A stretch of 64,000 bases of DNA, taken from contig NZ_OBQF01000004.1 in NCBI RefSeq assembly GCF_900220995.1, positions 1 to 64,000 of the forward strand, read 5' to 3'. A program made the position numbers and the translations under genes. Of this stretch, positions 42,899 through 53,756 are shown in pieces; within the stretch, counting starts at the first letter, position 1, and every line of letters begins with the position of its first letter. Source of the stretch: Salinicoccus kekensis. Its GTDB lineage: Bacteria; Bacillota; Bacilli; Staphylococcales; Salinicoccaceae. The notes under the pieces were generated by a model. That model was not told where the DNA came from. It saw nothing but the letters and a program-made list of their open reading frames with translations, and made no database searches.

Positions 42899-43864
42899 TC
42901 AGTTGTCCATCACCATATTCGGTTTCTTCTTCAGGCTGTGCCGCCCGTTGATGAAGCGGACCGTCCCGGACTTCGCCCTCATGACCACCGATGACGTCTC
43001 GGCATAGCTGCCCTTGAACTGTACGCCCTTCATCATTTCCCCGTCGGTCACGGCCGTTGCGGCAAAAATCGAATCGTCCCCTTTGACCACATCATCCATC
43101 AGGAACTTTTTCCCCGCATCGACACCCATGGATTCGCACCGCACCACTTCATCGTCATTCACGGGGTGCAGGCGGCCCTGGAAATCCCCGCCCAGGCATT
43201 TGATGCCGACGGCCGAGATCACACCTTCCGGGGCACCGCCGATGCCGAGCATGATGTCGACACCCGTCCAGTCGAAGCATGTGTTGATTGCACCGGCTAC
43301 GTCACCGTTCTCAAACAACTTGACCCGGGCGCCGGCTTCCCTTGCCGCATCGATGTACGCCTGATTGCGCGGACGGTTGATGATCGTCACCGTGACTTCG
43401 GAGATTTCCTTATCTTTCGCTTTGGCGACGGCATGGAGGTTATCGGCCACCGTGGCATCCAGGTCCACCAGCCCCCTGCATTCCGGGCCGACGGCGATCT
43501 TGTCCATGTACATGTCCGGTGCGTGGAGCAGGTTGCCCTTATCGGCGACTGCTAGCACCGTGAGCGCATTCCAACCGCCTGTGGCCACGATTGATGTGCC
43601 TTCCAGGGGATCGACTGCGATATCGATGTCAGGTCCTTCCTTCGTACCCAGTTTTTCGCCGATATAAAGCATGGGCGCCTCATCGATCTCACCTTCACCG
43701 ATGACGACTTCACCTTTCATCGGTATCGTATCAAAGACGGTACGCATCGCTTCCGTCGCTGCATCATCCGCCGCTTCCTTCAAACCTTTCCCCACCCATC
43801 TGGCACTCTGCAGGGCAGCAGCCTCGGTCACCCGGACCAGCTCCATCGATAAACTTCTTTCCAT
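42899..43864 (-). CDS. glpX: Class II fructose-1,6-bisphosphatase
   Basis: Gluconeogenic phosphatase, GlpX family. Metal-site motifs: [50 protein letters not shown]. 321 residues. RBS GGAGG. Lies between murZ and rho as in B. subtilis. Confidence 0.95.
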   Translation of the reverse strand: MERSLSMELVRVTEAAALQSARWVGKGLKEAADDAATEAMRTVFDTIPMKGEVVIGEGEIDEAPMLYIGEKLGTKEGPDIDIAVDPLEGTSIVATGGWNALTVLAVADKGNLLHAPDMYMDKIAVGPECRGLVDLDATVADNLHAVAKAKDKEISEVTVTIINRPRNQAYIDAAREAGARVKLFENGDVAGAINTCFDWTGVDIMLGIGGAPEGVISAVGIKCLGGDFQGRLHPVNDDEVVRCESMGVDAGKKFLMDDVVKGDDSIFAATAVTDGEMMKGVQFKGSYAETSSVVMRAKSGTVRFINGRHSLKKKPNMVMDN

Positions 43865-43935
43865 AAGGGAACCTCCTGTAATTTTTTCCTCAATAGTATA
43901 TCACATTGGAAAACAGTGTGGCATATACAATAAAG

Positions 43936-43966
43936 AACCGGCACTGATCGATGACCAGTACCGGTT
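43936..43966 (-). terminator. Terminator of murZ
   Basis: 11-bp stem AACCGGTACTG/CAGTGCCGGTT with one G-T pair, followed by CTTTATTG on the minus strand. Confidence 0.75.
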
Positions 43967-43977
43967 ATTATGAACGT

Positions 43978-45237
43978 TTACAATTTTTCTCTCCAGATGT
44001 CCGCACCGAGTGCCTCCAGTTTGCTGACGATGTCCGTATAGCCCCGGTCGATATGCGCGACGTTGTGGATCGTCGTGACCCCCTCGGCAATCAGTCCTGA
44101 AAGCAACAGGCATGCGCCGGCCCGGAGATCGCTCGCATACACATCCGCACCCTGCAAGGTCGATGGATAAATCAGGGCAGTGCCGCTGTTTTTATCGATT
44201 TTTGCACCCATCCGCCTCAGCTCATCCACATGCCTGAACCTCGCGGGATAAATCGTTTCGGTGATCTTACTCACACCTTCTGTCAAAAATAACAGGGGCG
44301 TGATCGGCTGCTGCAGATCTGTCGCAAAGCCCGGATAAACCTGCGTCTTCACTGACACGGGTTTGTATGTTTCCGGACGGGAAATGACCATATAATCATC
44401 ACCGGTTTCGATGTGGACGCCGGCTTCCTCGAGTTTCGACGTGAGCGACTCCATGTGCAGCGGGATGATGTTGTTCACCCGGTAATCCTTCCCTGCAATT
44501 GCACCTGCTATCATATAAGTGCCTGCTTCGATCCGGTCCGGGATGATGCTGTGGCGCGTGCCGTGAAGCTTTTCGACTCCGTTGATCTTGATCGTGTCCG
44601 TGCCGGCGCCTTTGATGTCCGCGCCCATCTTGTTGAGCAGCGAAGCGACATCCACGATTTCGGGCTCCTTCGCCACATTTTCAAGGGTAGTCCGGCCTTC
44701 TGCACAGCTTGCCGCCATCATCAGATTGATGGTTGCACCGACGCTGACCACATCAAAGAATATTTTGGCACCGGTCAATTTCTCCGCTTCCAGATACATT
44801 GCACCGTACTCATTGGTCACTTTGGCACCGAGTGCTTCAAACCCTTTGATGTGCTGATCGATCGGCCTCGGGCCGAGCGGGCATCCGCCCGGCAGGCCGA
44901 TCACGCATTTCTTGAAGCGCGCAAGCATCGCACCCATCATATAATAGGAAGCTCTGAGTGACTGGACTTTGGTGTTTGCAAGCGGCATATTCTCCGCTTC
45001 CCCGCCATTGATCTTAAGATTCGTACCTTCCAGTTCTGTCCTGATGTTCAAGTCGTTCAACAGGCTCATCAGCGTGTTGACATCCGATATTTCGGGCAGC
45101 CCTTCCAAAAGCACTTCCCCTTCAGATGCCATCAATGAAGCGGGTATCAATGCCACTGCACTGTTTTTTGCGCCGCTGATGTCCACTTCCCCAGTCAGGG
45201 TCCGTCCGCCGCGTACTTTTATCACTTCTTTAGTCAT
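43978..45237 (-). CDS. murZ: UDP-N-acetylglucosamine 1-carboxyvinyltransferase MurZ
   Basis: Second MurA-type enzyme: [16 protein letters not shown] with Lys-Asn, catalytic Cys in [16 protein letters not shown], and RMGAKID region. 419 residues. Position next to tal and glpX identifies it as the murZ/murAB copy. RBS TAGGAG. Confidence 0.95.
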   Translation of the reverse strand: MTKEVIKVRGGRTLTGEVDISGAKNSAVALIPASLMASEGEVLLEGLPEISDVNTLMSLLNDLNIRTELEGTNLKINGGEAENMPLANTKVQSLRASYYMMGAMLARFKKCVIGLPGGCPLGPRPIDQHIKGFEALGAKVTNEYGAMYLEAEKLTGAKIFFDVVSVGATINLMMAASCAEGRTTLENVAKEPEIVDVASLLNKMGADIKGAGTDTIKINGVEKLHGTRHSIIPDRIEAGTYMIAGAIAGKDYRVNNIIPLHMESLTSKLEEAGVHIETGDDYMVISRPETYKPVSVKTQVYPGFATDLQQPITPLLFLTEGVSKITETIYPARFRHVDELRRMGAKIDKNSGTALIYPSTLQGADVYASDLRAGACLLLSGLIAEGVTTIHNVAHIDRGYTDIVSKLEALGADIWREKL

Positions 45238-45266
45238 ATGCTTACTCCTAACTTAAAATAGGACGT

Positions 45267-45911
45267 TTATTTGTCCTTGTTCCAGTCATTCAAAAACTGT
45301 TCGATGCCTTTGTCCGTCAGAGGATGATCCGTCAGTTTCTTCAGCACTTTGTAAGGGATCGTCGCGATATGCGCACCTTTCAGGGCAGAACCGTGCACAT
45401 GGCCTTCATTCCTGATCGATGCAGCGATGATTTCGGTGTCGATGCCGTGCAGTTCAAAAATCACACTGATGTCTTCAATCAGCTGAAGGCCTTCAAGGCC
45501 GATGTCATCCAGGCGGCCGATGAACGGTGAAACGTAAGTTGCACCGGCACGTGCGGCAGTCAGTGCCTGAACCGTATTGAACACGAGTGTGACGTTTGTC
45601 TTGATTCCTTCAGACGCCAATACTTTCACAGCTTTCATGCCTTCACCCGTCATCGGGATCTTGACGATGATATGTTTGTGGAGCTTCGCAAGCTCCCTGC
45701 CTTCCTCGATCATGCCTTCAGCATCGAGGGCGATCACTTCGCCGCTGACCGGTCCGTCCACAAGCTCGCAGATTTCAACGAGACGGTCATGGAAGGAGAT
45801 GTCCTTCTCCTTTGCAACGAGCGACGGGTTCGTGGTCACGCCGCTCAGGACACCCCACTCATGTATTTCTTTAATTTCATCCATATTTGCTGTATCAATA
45901 AAATACTTCAT
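45267..45911 (-). CDS. tal: Transaldolase-like fructose-6-phosphate aldolase (TalC/FSA type)
   Basis: Short transaldolase of 214 residues: [15 protein letters not shown] start, [12 protein letters not shown], Schiff-base lysine in [25 protein letters not shown]. Either transaldolase or F6P aldolase activity. ATG at 45911 follows GGAGG at 10 bases. Occupies the slot downstream of where fbaA is expected. Confidence 0.93.
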   Translation of the reverse strand: MKYFIDTANMDEIKEIHEWGVLSGVTTNPSLVAKEKDISFHDRLVEICELVDGPVSGEVIALDAEGMIEEGRELAKLHKHIIVKIPMTGEGMKAVKVLASEGIKTNVTLVFNTVQALTAARAGATYVSPFIGRLDDIGLEGLQLIEDISVIFELHGIDTEIIAASIRNEGHVHGSALKGAHIATIPYKVLKKLTDHPLTDKGIEQFLNDWNKDK

Positions 45912-46112
45912 AATCAAAAGTCCTCCATTATATTCTTTCATCCATTATATAAGATTATTGTTTATACCGGCAAAGAAAACGATGGAATGATACATATCCA
46001 TCTTTGAAACTGATTTTCCCGCCGGATGGCACAGTTTTTTTGATAATCCTCAAATAAACATTCGATTTAATGTTAAAATACATACATTGACTACAATTTC
46101 GAGGTGGATATC

Positions 46113-46625
46113 ATGGATAAGATATTGCAGACACAAATGAATAATATATATAACCAAATAAACGCCCAGGAAGAAGAGGTCGAGACCGCAGCCAGGCTGC
46201 TCGCGCAGGCCGTGCACGGGGAAGGCCGCGTGGTGGTGAAAACTTTTCATGATTTCACCAAAATCGAACCGCTCCTCACCCAGGGGGAGCTGAAGCTCGG
46301 TAACCCTGTCCCTTTTTCCTCCCTGGAAGCGCTCGACACTCCCGACAGGGTGCTTGTCGTCGCCAACACTTTCGATGAGGAAGTCAGGGCGTTCACGGAA
46401 ACATTATACGACAATGCGGTCGAATTCGCCCTGATTTCAAACTACAACAGGCATGAAGCGGAGACGATCGACAGTTTCCACCACTATATTGACCTATCTT
46501 CACCGAGGCCGCTCATACCGACGCCCGCCTTCGATAAAATCGTCAATCCCTACATCAACGCATTCACCTACATCTATTACCACTTGTATGTACTGATTGA
46601 TGAAATGACGAATGAGGAATATTAA
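46113..46625 (+). CDS. DUF2529 family protein (YwjG)
   Basis: 170 residues with a sugar-isomerase (SIS)-like appearance: helical N-terminus (KILQTQMNNIYNQINAQEEE), GEGRVVVKTFHDF and DRVLVVANTFDEE strands. Conserved near pyrG in Bacillales, function unknown. ATG at 46113 has GAGGTGG 6 bases upstream. Convergent with pyrG. Confidence 0.85.
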   Translation: MDKILQTQMNNIYNQINAQEEEVETAARLLAQAVHGEGRVVVKTFHDFTKIEPLLTQGELKLGNPVPFSSLEALDTPDRVLVVANTFDEEVRAFTETLYDNAVEFALISNYNRHEAETIDSFHHYIDLSSPRPLIPTPAFDKIVNPYINAFTYIYYHLYVLIDEMTNEEY

Positions 46626-46626
46626 A

Positions 46627-46648
46627 AAATCCCCCGGAGGGGATTTTT

Positions 46649-46650
<2 letters not shown>
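46627..46650. terminator. Bidirectional terminator between DUF2529 gene and pyrG
   Basis: AAATCCCC/GGGGATTT stem with CGGA loop and T run on the right, A run on the left. Confidence 0.85.
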
Positions 46651-48330
<1,680 letters not shown>

Positions 48331-48337
48331 AAATAAA

Positions 48338-48365
48338 ATAATAGCACTTTCTGTACTAAAGTCAA
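48338..48365 (-). promoter_or_regulatory. pyrG promoter
   Basis: Minus-strand TTGACT (48360-48365), 16-base spacer, TATTAT (48338-48343), and 7 bases later the GGGC start. Confidence 0.85.
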
Positions 48366-48377
48366 CTATAATTTGGC

Positions 48378-48914
48378 TCAGACACTTTTTTCATCATCTT
48401 CATAATTATCTTCCAGATCATCCGTATCGTCATATTCCAGCGTTTCACCGAGGGGCTCATCAAGTGTTTCGTCCAGTTCCTCATCCGTACTCTCGTTCAA
48501 TGGTGAGTGCAGATCTTCGGTGTCACTGTCAACGAGGTCCTTATCCTGATCGAATGCATCCGCAGGCGTGTCATCCTGTTCCTCTTCAAACACAACCTCG
48601 TCTTCTTCTGTCGCAAGCTCGATCTTATGGATGGTCGGTGCGACTTTATCGGAGATGTCATCTACGGAATACCAGTCGCGGAGACCCCAGACATTCTCTC
48701 CCGTCGATAAAAATCTGCCGTCCGTGTTCAGGTCGGTGTAGAACTGGAGTATGCGGTTTTCGATTTCTTCATCTCTGTATCCGCCGACTTCCTTGAATTT
48801 GTCTATGATGTCGTAAAGGTCAGTGTCTTCGCCCTTATCCTGAAGGTAGATATAGGACATATCTATAAACGAATTCTCATCCATCATTTCTTTTGAATAA
48901 TTATCTATTCTCAT
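48378..48914 (-). CDS. rpoE: RNA polymerase delta subunit
   Basis: 178 residues: folded HARE-like N-terminal domain ([38 protein letters not shown] in pieces) and a disordered tail almost wholly of D and E from about 105 on. Increases polymerase recycling and start-site selectivity. Upstream of pyrG as in Bacillales. Confidence 0.95.
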   Translation of the reverse strand: MRIDNYSKEMMDENSFIDMSYIYLQDKGEDTDLYDIIDKFKEVGGYRDEEIENRILQFYTDLNTDGRFLSTGENVWGLRDWYSVDDISDKVAPTIHKIELATEEDEVVFEEEQDDTPADAFDQDKDLVDSDTEDLHSPLNESTDEELDETLDEPLGETLEYDDTDDLEDNYEDDEKSV

Positions 48915-48986
48915 TGATTTGCACCCTTTCGTTCGCTCGTATCTTTAGATATGATACAGCTATTTATACGCCCGCGCAAGAAGTAT

Positions 48987-49826
48987 TTAATATTTAACAT
49001 ACTTGATATACAAGTGCGCTTTATCCGTCTCTTTGAAACGTGTAAAACCGACATGTTCGAACAGTCTGTTGATGTACCTGTCTTCGTCCGCCTCCACTGC
49101 CACGACCGTCACATCCCCCACATTCCTCCTGAGGAATGTGCCGAGCTGCCTTAAGGCACTGGAGGCGATGCCCCGCTGCCTTTTGTCGGCCTCGACGAAT
49201 ATATGCTTCAGATGAAGCCTCTCCTCATCAATCACCCCTTCAAGGTAACCGACAACCTTCTCATTATCAAGCACTATATCGATTTTCAAATGGGGATGCT
49301 CTTTTTCACCATCCAGCTTCAATTTAATGTTGCTGACATATTTCCGGTCGAGATCCAGATAATACAGCCGCTCAAAACCCACAGGCCCGTCTTCCTTGGT
49401 CGCCGTGTGTATGAAACCCGCCCTCTCATATAAGTTCCATGCCGCGGCATTCTCTGTATCCACGACAAGATGCAGGTGGTCGAAATCGGAGAAATGCTCC
49501 TGGACGAAAAGCGGCAGATTCATCGCCACTTCGGTTCCATACCCCTTCCCCTGGACATTTTCGTTGATGGACAGGGAACGGACGAACACCGCTTCCTTCA
49601 CCGTATCATACCCTTCATGCCTGTAATGCTTATGGAGCACGAAAAAGCCGACGACCCCATCTTCCTCATTGACGACGACACACGGCATCCGCTCCTCATC
49701 CCCCACCGCCTCATCAAGCACTTCAAGCGGCAGGCTGGTGTATTCGAGCTGTGCGCCGCTCAATTTGAAACTTTTCAGTTCTTCCCTGTCCGCCTCTTTG
49801 AACGGGCGTATTTCGATATTATTCAT
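48987..49826 (-). CDS. Tandem GNAT acetyltransferase
   Basis: 279 residues with two GNAT folds. First: VRSLSINENVQGKGYGTEVAMNL (Q-x-x-G-x-G/A in NVQGKGYG) and AAAWNLYERAGF. Second, shorter: LKHIFVEADKRQRGIASSALRQL and INRLFEHVGFTRF. Substrate unknown. RBS AGGGG. Divergent from the BCCT carrier. Confidence 0.8.
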   Translation of the reverse strand: MNNIEIRPFKEADREELKSFKLSGAQLEYTSLPLEVLDEAVGDEERMPCVVVNEEDGVVGFFVLHKHYRHEGYDTVKEAVFVRSLSINENVQGKGYGTEVAMNLPLFVQEHFSDFDHLHLVVDTENAAAWNLYERAGFIHTATKEDGPVGFERLYYLDLDRKYVSNIKLKLDGEKEHPHLKIDIVLDNEKVVGYLEGVIDEERLHLKHIFVEADKRQRGIASSALRQLGTFLRRNVGDVTVVAVEADEDRYINRLFEHVGFTRFKETDKAHLYIKYVKY

Positions 49827-49841
49827 AATTGTGACCCCTTT

Positions 49842-50046
49842 TTGACATATGTATTTAATTTGTTATGATACTGAATATACCTTTTCAATTATACTTCGGT
49901 CTTTCTAAAAGATTAACCCGAAATGTAGTTGGACAAACATTTCAGTTTCATCAAATCAATATCAAAGTAATTTAATTGACAATTTACTCAGCAATTATTT
50001 TACTATCAGCGTCTCACCGCTGGTACGGGGTACCAGCGGTGTCTTT
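49842..50046 (+). promoter_or_regulatory. Promoter and structured leader of the BCCT carrier
   Basis: TTGACA (49842-49847), 16-base spacer, TATGAT (49864-49869) would start a transcript near 49877, about 247 bases before the carrier gene. The leader can fold a hairpin near 49898-49924 (TTCGG-TCTTT/AAAGA..CCGAA), another at about 49923-49949 (GAAATGT/ACATTTC), and ends with a 12-bp stem CACCGCTGGTAC/GTACCAGCGGTG (50015-50041) plus TCTTTT, a terminator-like element in front of the gene. A second, weaker promoter (TTGACA near 49976) is possible. No known riboswitch class is recognised. Confidence 0.5.
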
Positions 50047-50123
50047 TATGGAAACTTCCCAGAATATACATAGCGACCATATTTCCGTAGACATGCTGAA
50101 AAAAATTTATGGAGGTTTTCAGA

Positions 50124-51707
50124 GTGAGTAAAGGAAAAGGACAGGATGAAGCTAAAAACGACAGAGAGATTTTACCCGGCGAACAGGGCTCCAAGCTTGG
50201 CACTGTCTTCTGGGGTGCGGGCGGAGTCATTGCGATCGCCGCATTGCTCGCCATCATTTTCCCTGAAACGGTGGAAAATGCCTCATATGGCATTTACGAT
50301 ACGATTGCCCGGAACTTCAACTGGCTGTTTCTGATCAGTGTTTTCGGTTTTGGCGTATTCCTGCTGTTTCTTGCAATTTCGCCGTACGGCCGCATCAAAC
50401 TTGGAACGGATGATTCGAAGCCGGAATTTTCATTCCGCTCATGGATTGGCATGCTGTTCTCGAGCGGACTCGGGGTCGGCCTCGTATTCTACGGGGTCGC
50501 AGAGCCGATGGAACATTTCATGATCGCCCCCTTCCCGGGCGGGGAAGTCGAATCCTATGAAGCGGCACGCACCGCCATGGGCTACACGTTCTTTCACTGG
50601 GGCATCTCACAGTGGTCGATATTCGGGGTCGCGGGCCTCGCAATCGGGTACAGCCAGTACCGTAAAAAGAAGAACGGCATGGTGTCCACATCACTTGAAC
50701 CTTTGTTCGGCCAGAATTATAATCAGCCGTCCAGAAGGCTGATTGATATTTTGGCGGTCATCGCAACAATCACAGGGATGTCGACATCGGTCGGACTTGG
50801 GATACTGCAGATGGACGGCGGTCTGAACTTCGCCTTCGGCCTGCCTTCAGGCCCTGCTACACAAATCACCCTGACCGTCCTGATGGTCGTTCTGTTCCTG
50901 TTCTCGACGATCACCGGATTGAAGCGGGGCATCAAGTGGCTCAGCAACCTGAATATGGCCCTTGCATTGATCCTCACGTTATTCGTGATGTTCACCGGAC
51001 CTTTCACATTCATCATGGAAACTTTCGTCCTCGGCATCGGGGACTACTTGAGGAGCTATGTCGGATACTCACTCCGGACGCAGCCTTATTCAGGGGAGAC
51101 ATGGGTTCAGGAATGGACCGTCTTCTACTGGGCATGGGTGATCGCGTGGAGTCCCTTCATCGGTTCGTTCGTCGCCCGGGTATCCAAAGGGCGCACAATA
51201 CGTGAATATGTACTCGGCATACTGATCGTCCCTCCGCTGCTTTCATTCCTGTGGATCGCAGCGCTCGGCGGTACGGCAATGTACTCCGACTTATTCAATG
51301 GCACGAACATTGGTGAAATCGTCCTGGATGACCAGACTGCAGCACTTTTCACCATGTTTGAGCAAATACCGATGACTGCCATCACATCAGCCATCGCAAT
51401 CGTCCTGATCTTCACCTTCCTGGTGACTTCCGCGGATTCGGCGACATTCATCGTTGCGGGGATGACTTCAGGAAACACGGAAAATCCATCAACACGATTG
51501 AAAGTGTTATGGGGGCTGCTGCTCGGTTTCCTGACGATCTCACTGATCCTTGCAGGCGGACTCAGCAGTCTACAGGCCGCTTCGCTCCTTGCAGGATTGC
51601 CGTTCACACTGATACTGATACTGATGATCTTTGCAGTTTCAAAATCCCTCAGACGTGAATCCAACGAAGCATTGAAGCGACGTCCAAGAAGGACAAAACT
51701 TAAATAA
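50124..51707 (+). CDS. BCCT family betaine/carnitine/choline transporter
   Basis: 527 residues, about 12 membrane helices. Family features: GLGVGLVFYGVAEPM in helix 3, WGISQWSIFGVAGLAIGYSQYRK (pieces) in helix 4, YWAWVIAWSPFIGSFVARVSKGRT (pieces) in helix 8 with two of the three BetP-site tryptophans. Imports compatible solutes, probably driven by sodium or protons, a fitting trait for a halotolerant coccus. GTG at 50124 lies 8 bases behind GGAGG; the ATG at 50109 overlaps that RBS. Substrate not decidable from sequence. Confidence 0.9.
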   Translation: MSKGKGQDEAKNDREILPGEQGSKLGTVFWGAGGVIAIAALLAIIFPETVENASYGIYDTIARNFNWLFLISVFGFGVFLLFLAISPYGRIKLGTDDSKPEFSFRSWIGMLFSSGLGVGLVFYGVAEPMEHFMIAPFPGGEVESYEAARTAMGYTFFHWGISQWSIFGVAGLAIGYSQYRKKKNGMVSTSLEPLFGQNYNQPSRRLIDILAVIATITGMSTSVGLGILQMDGGLNFAFGLPSGPATQITLTVLMVVLFLFSTITGLKRGIKWLSNLNMALALILTLFVMFTGPFTFIMETFVLGIGDYLRSYVGYSLRTQPYSGETWVQEWTVFYWAWVIAWSPFIGSFVARVSKGRTIREYVLGILIVPPLLSFLWIAALGGTAMYSDLFNGTNIGEIVLDDQTAALFTMFEQIPMTAITSAIAIVLIFTFLVTSADSATFIVAGMTSGNTENPSTRLKVLWGLLLGFLTISLILAGGLSSLQAASLLAGLPFTLILILMIFAVSKSLRRESNEALKRRPRRTKLK

Positions 51708-51723
51708 TTTATACAAAATTTTT

Positions 51724-51760
51724 AATGTCATTGGTATACTATTGCCAATGACATTTTTTT
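51724..51760 (+). terminator. Terminator after the BCCT gene
   Basis: 11-bp stem AATGTCATTGG/CCAATGACATT with T run, directly before the coaW RBS (GGGGG). coaW must therefore have its own start within this gap or rely on read-through. Confidence 0.85.
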
Positions 51761-51772
51761 GGGGGCAGATTT

Positions 51773-52576
51773 ATGAAGATAGGGATCGATGCCGGAGGCA
51801 CTTTATTGAAAATCGTATTTATCAAGGACGATGGCAGCCATGTTTTCAGGAAGGTGCCCGCCCTGGATATAGACCGCTTCGCAGATGAGTTGAACCGGGA
51901 ATATCCGGAAGCGGAAATCCACCTCACCGGGGGCAAGGCAGAATACATGGGCCGCATATTGACCCATGAAGTGAAACATGCCATCGAGTTCGATGCAACA
52001 TATAAGGGACTCAAATATCTGATGAAAGAACAGGATTTACATATTGAAAGATTCGTCTATTTGAATGTCGGCACCGGCACCTCTTTCCACCAGGCCGATG
52101 CCCGCGGCCAGAAAAGGGCCGGTGGGACAGGCGTCGGCGGCGGAACACTGATGGGATTATCCTACCTCCTGACAGGTGTCGAGGAATTTAAAGAAATCGT
52201 CACACTCGCAAAAGAAGGTGACCGCGACGCAATCGACCTGAAAGTCCATCATATATATGCAGGGGACGCTTCGCCCATACCCGGCGATCTTACGGCAAGT
52301 AATTTCGGCAATGTGAAATCCGGGGACAGGGAGAAGGTCAGGCATGCCGATGAGCTCCGGGCGGTCATTGGACTCGTCGCTGAAACCGTCAGCACGGTCG
52401 GCATCAATCTGGCGGATGGTTTCGGCACCAGAGACATCGTCTTCATCGGTTCCACACTGCTGAACAATGATGTGATGATCGATACGATCAGATACTATGT
52501 CTCACTCAAAGGCATGCAGCCGCACTTCATCGAAAACGGTGAATTCTCAGGAGCACTCGGTGTATTGATGGTGTGA
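51773..52576 (+). CDS. coaW: Type II pantothenate kinase
   Basis: Phosphorylates pantothenate in CoA synthesis; staphylococcal-type, insensitive to CoA feedback. ASKHA fold: phosphate loop MKIGIDAGGTLLKI, YLNVGTGTSFH, GTGVGGGTLMGLSYLL, and IVFIGSTLLNN. 267 residues, normal. RBS GGGGG 8 bases before ATG. Near pyrG/rpoE as in Staphylococcus. Confidence 0.95.
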   Translation: MKIGIDAGGTLLKIVFIKDDGSHVFRKVPALDIDRFADELNREYPEAEIHLTGGKAEYMGRILTHEVKHAIEFDATYKGLKYLMKEQDLHIERFVYLNVGTGTSFHQADARGQKRAGGTGVGGGTLMGLSYLLTGVEEFKEIVTLAKEGDRDAIDLKVHHIYAGDASPIPGDLTASNFGNVKSGDREKVRHADELRAVIGLVAETVSTVGINLADGFGTRDIVFIGSTLLNNDVMIDTIRYYVSLKGMQPHFIENGEFSGALGVLMV

Positions 52577-52643
52577 TCTCCGTATGGTTTTTATCGTTCC
52601 GGTGCTTTAAAATGGAAGGTAGAGGAATATCGGGAGGGGTTCG

Positions 52644-53264
52644 ATGAAACTCATACTATTACTGATGTCTGTACCTTTTCTGCTCATCTCCTGTATAACT
52701 ACGCTCGCCGGCCTGGATTCCGGGGACGGGGAATTACCGGAGGAAGCGGAGCAGGAGGAAGTGGCGGAAACGGATGATGCTGAAGAAGCCGAGGAAGAAG
52801 ATCCGGAACCTCCGGAGGTGACGCCTGTAAACATAACATCTGAAGCCTTCATTTCCAATTTCTTCACGGCAGCCTACGAATACCGCACCATTTCGATCGG
52901 CTCGAGCTACGATTATATGACCGGCGTACTCGGTGAGCCGGAAGGCAGTGGTGAAATCACCGACGGCGTTTATTACCACTATGAACATATCGGCTTCAAT
53001 TTTCCTGCGTCTGCAGAAGATGCCGATACCTCGGAAATGCGTATAGACGGAATCATCATCTTCCCGGAAGAGTTCTCCAAGATGGATGCCGTTGAAAATT
53101 ACGGCTGGCCGACCCAAGATGACGTCGGGAACTTCAGGATGCTCTATGACAGCGACCCTGACAACGGCTACTATATCATGATGCCTTACGATCAGGAGGA
53201 TTATGTGACGGCCCTGCTGCTGCACACTGAAGATTTCCAGGACACTTCCCTCGCTGATGATTAA
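52644..53264 (+). CDS. Lipoprotein of unknown function
   Basis: 206 residues: signal peptide with lipobox LLISC (Cys17), then a strongly acidic low-complexity stretch (about 25-60, mainly E, D, A, P), then a globular domain (about 63-200) with SYDYMTGVLGEPEGSG, GVYYHYEHIGFNFP and VENYGWPTQDD. I do not recognise the domain with certainty; its pattern resembles small lipoproteins that follow SmpA-like repeats. RBS GGGAGGGG. Monocistronic with terminator. Confidence 0.75.
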   Translation: MKLILLLMSVPFLLISCITTLAGLDSGDGELPEEAEQEEVAETDDAEEAEEEDPEPPEVTPVNITSEAFISNFFTAAYEYRTISIGSSYDYMTGVLGEPEGSGEITDGVYYHYEHIGFNFPASAEDADTSEMRIDGIIIFPEEFSKMDAVENYGWPTQDDVGNFRMLYDSDPDNGYYIMMPYDQEDYVTALLLHTEDFQDTSLADD

Positions 53265-53270
53265 GCATTA

Positions 53271-53304
53271 AAACATGCTCCCCGGACATCCGGGGAGCAT
53301 GTTT
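53271..53304. terminator. Bidirectional terminator between lipoprotein and OsmC genes
   Basis: 15-bp stem AAACATGCTCCCCGG/CCGGGGAGCATGTTT with 4-base loop; T-rich ends on both sides. Confidence 0.9.
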
Positions 53305-53720
53305 TATATCTCTTCACCATTCAAAATCGCTTTGACCGTAAAGTCTGCATTCAATGAGTTCACGGCGGAGCAGTATTTCTCGTGGGATAAATTCAGCGCA
53401 CGGTTCAATATCTTCGCAGGCACATCCCCCTCCACCTTCACTGTGATCTCGACATCGGTGAAGCGTTTCGGTTCGATTTCTGCACGTTTTCCATCGAGTT
53501 CAAGTTCAAGGCTTTCCACTTTATCCATCTGGTGCCTCATGATCACGCACATATCGATGCCCATGCATCCTGCGACACCGTGGAGCACCATTTCCATTGG
53601 TGACGGTGCACTTCCCGAACCGCCCGCCTCTTTCCTCGCATCCATTTTGACGGTGTGTCCGGAAACATCCGCAGTTGATTCGAATGAGATGTCCCCGAGC
53701 CATTTCGTATTCACTTTCAT
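53304..53720 (-). CDS. OsmC/Ohr family protein
   Basis: 138 residues. OsmC fold with the two family cysteines in GVAGCMGIDMCVIM and LNLSHEKYCSAVNSL. Probably a thiol peroxidase for organic hydroperoxides; the YhfA-like subgroup is possible. ATG at 53720 has GGAGG 7 bases upstream. Follows the Nramp-like genes by 36 bases and may share their transcript. Confidence 0.85.
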   Translation of the reverse strand: MKVNTKWLGDISFESTADVSGHTVKMDARKEAGGSGSAPSPMEMVLHGVAGCMGIDMCVIMRHQMDKVESLELELDGKRAEIEPKRFTDVEITVKVEGDVPAKILNRALNLSHEKYCSAVNSLNADFTVKAILNGEEI

Positions 53721-53756
53721 TATGATTCCTCCGATCAGCAATAGTCACATACCATT

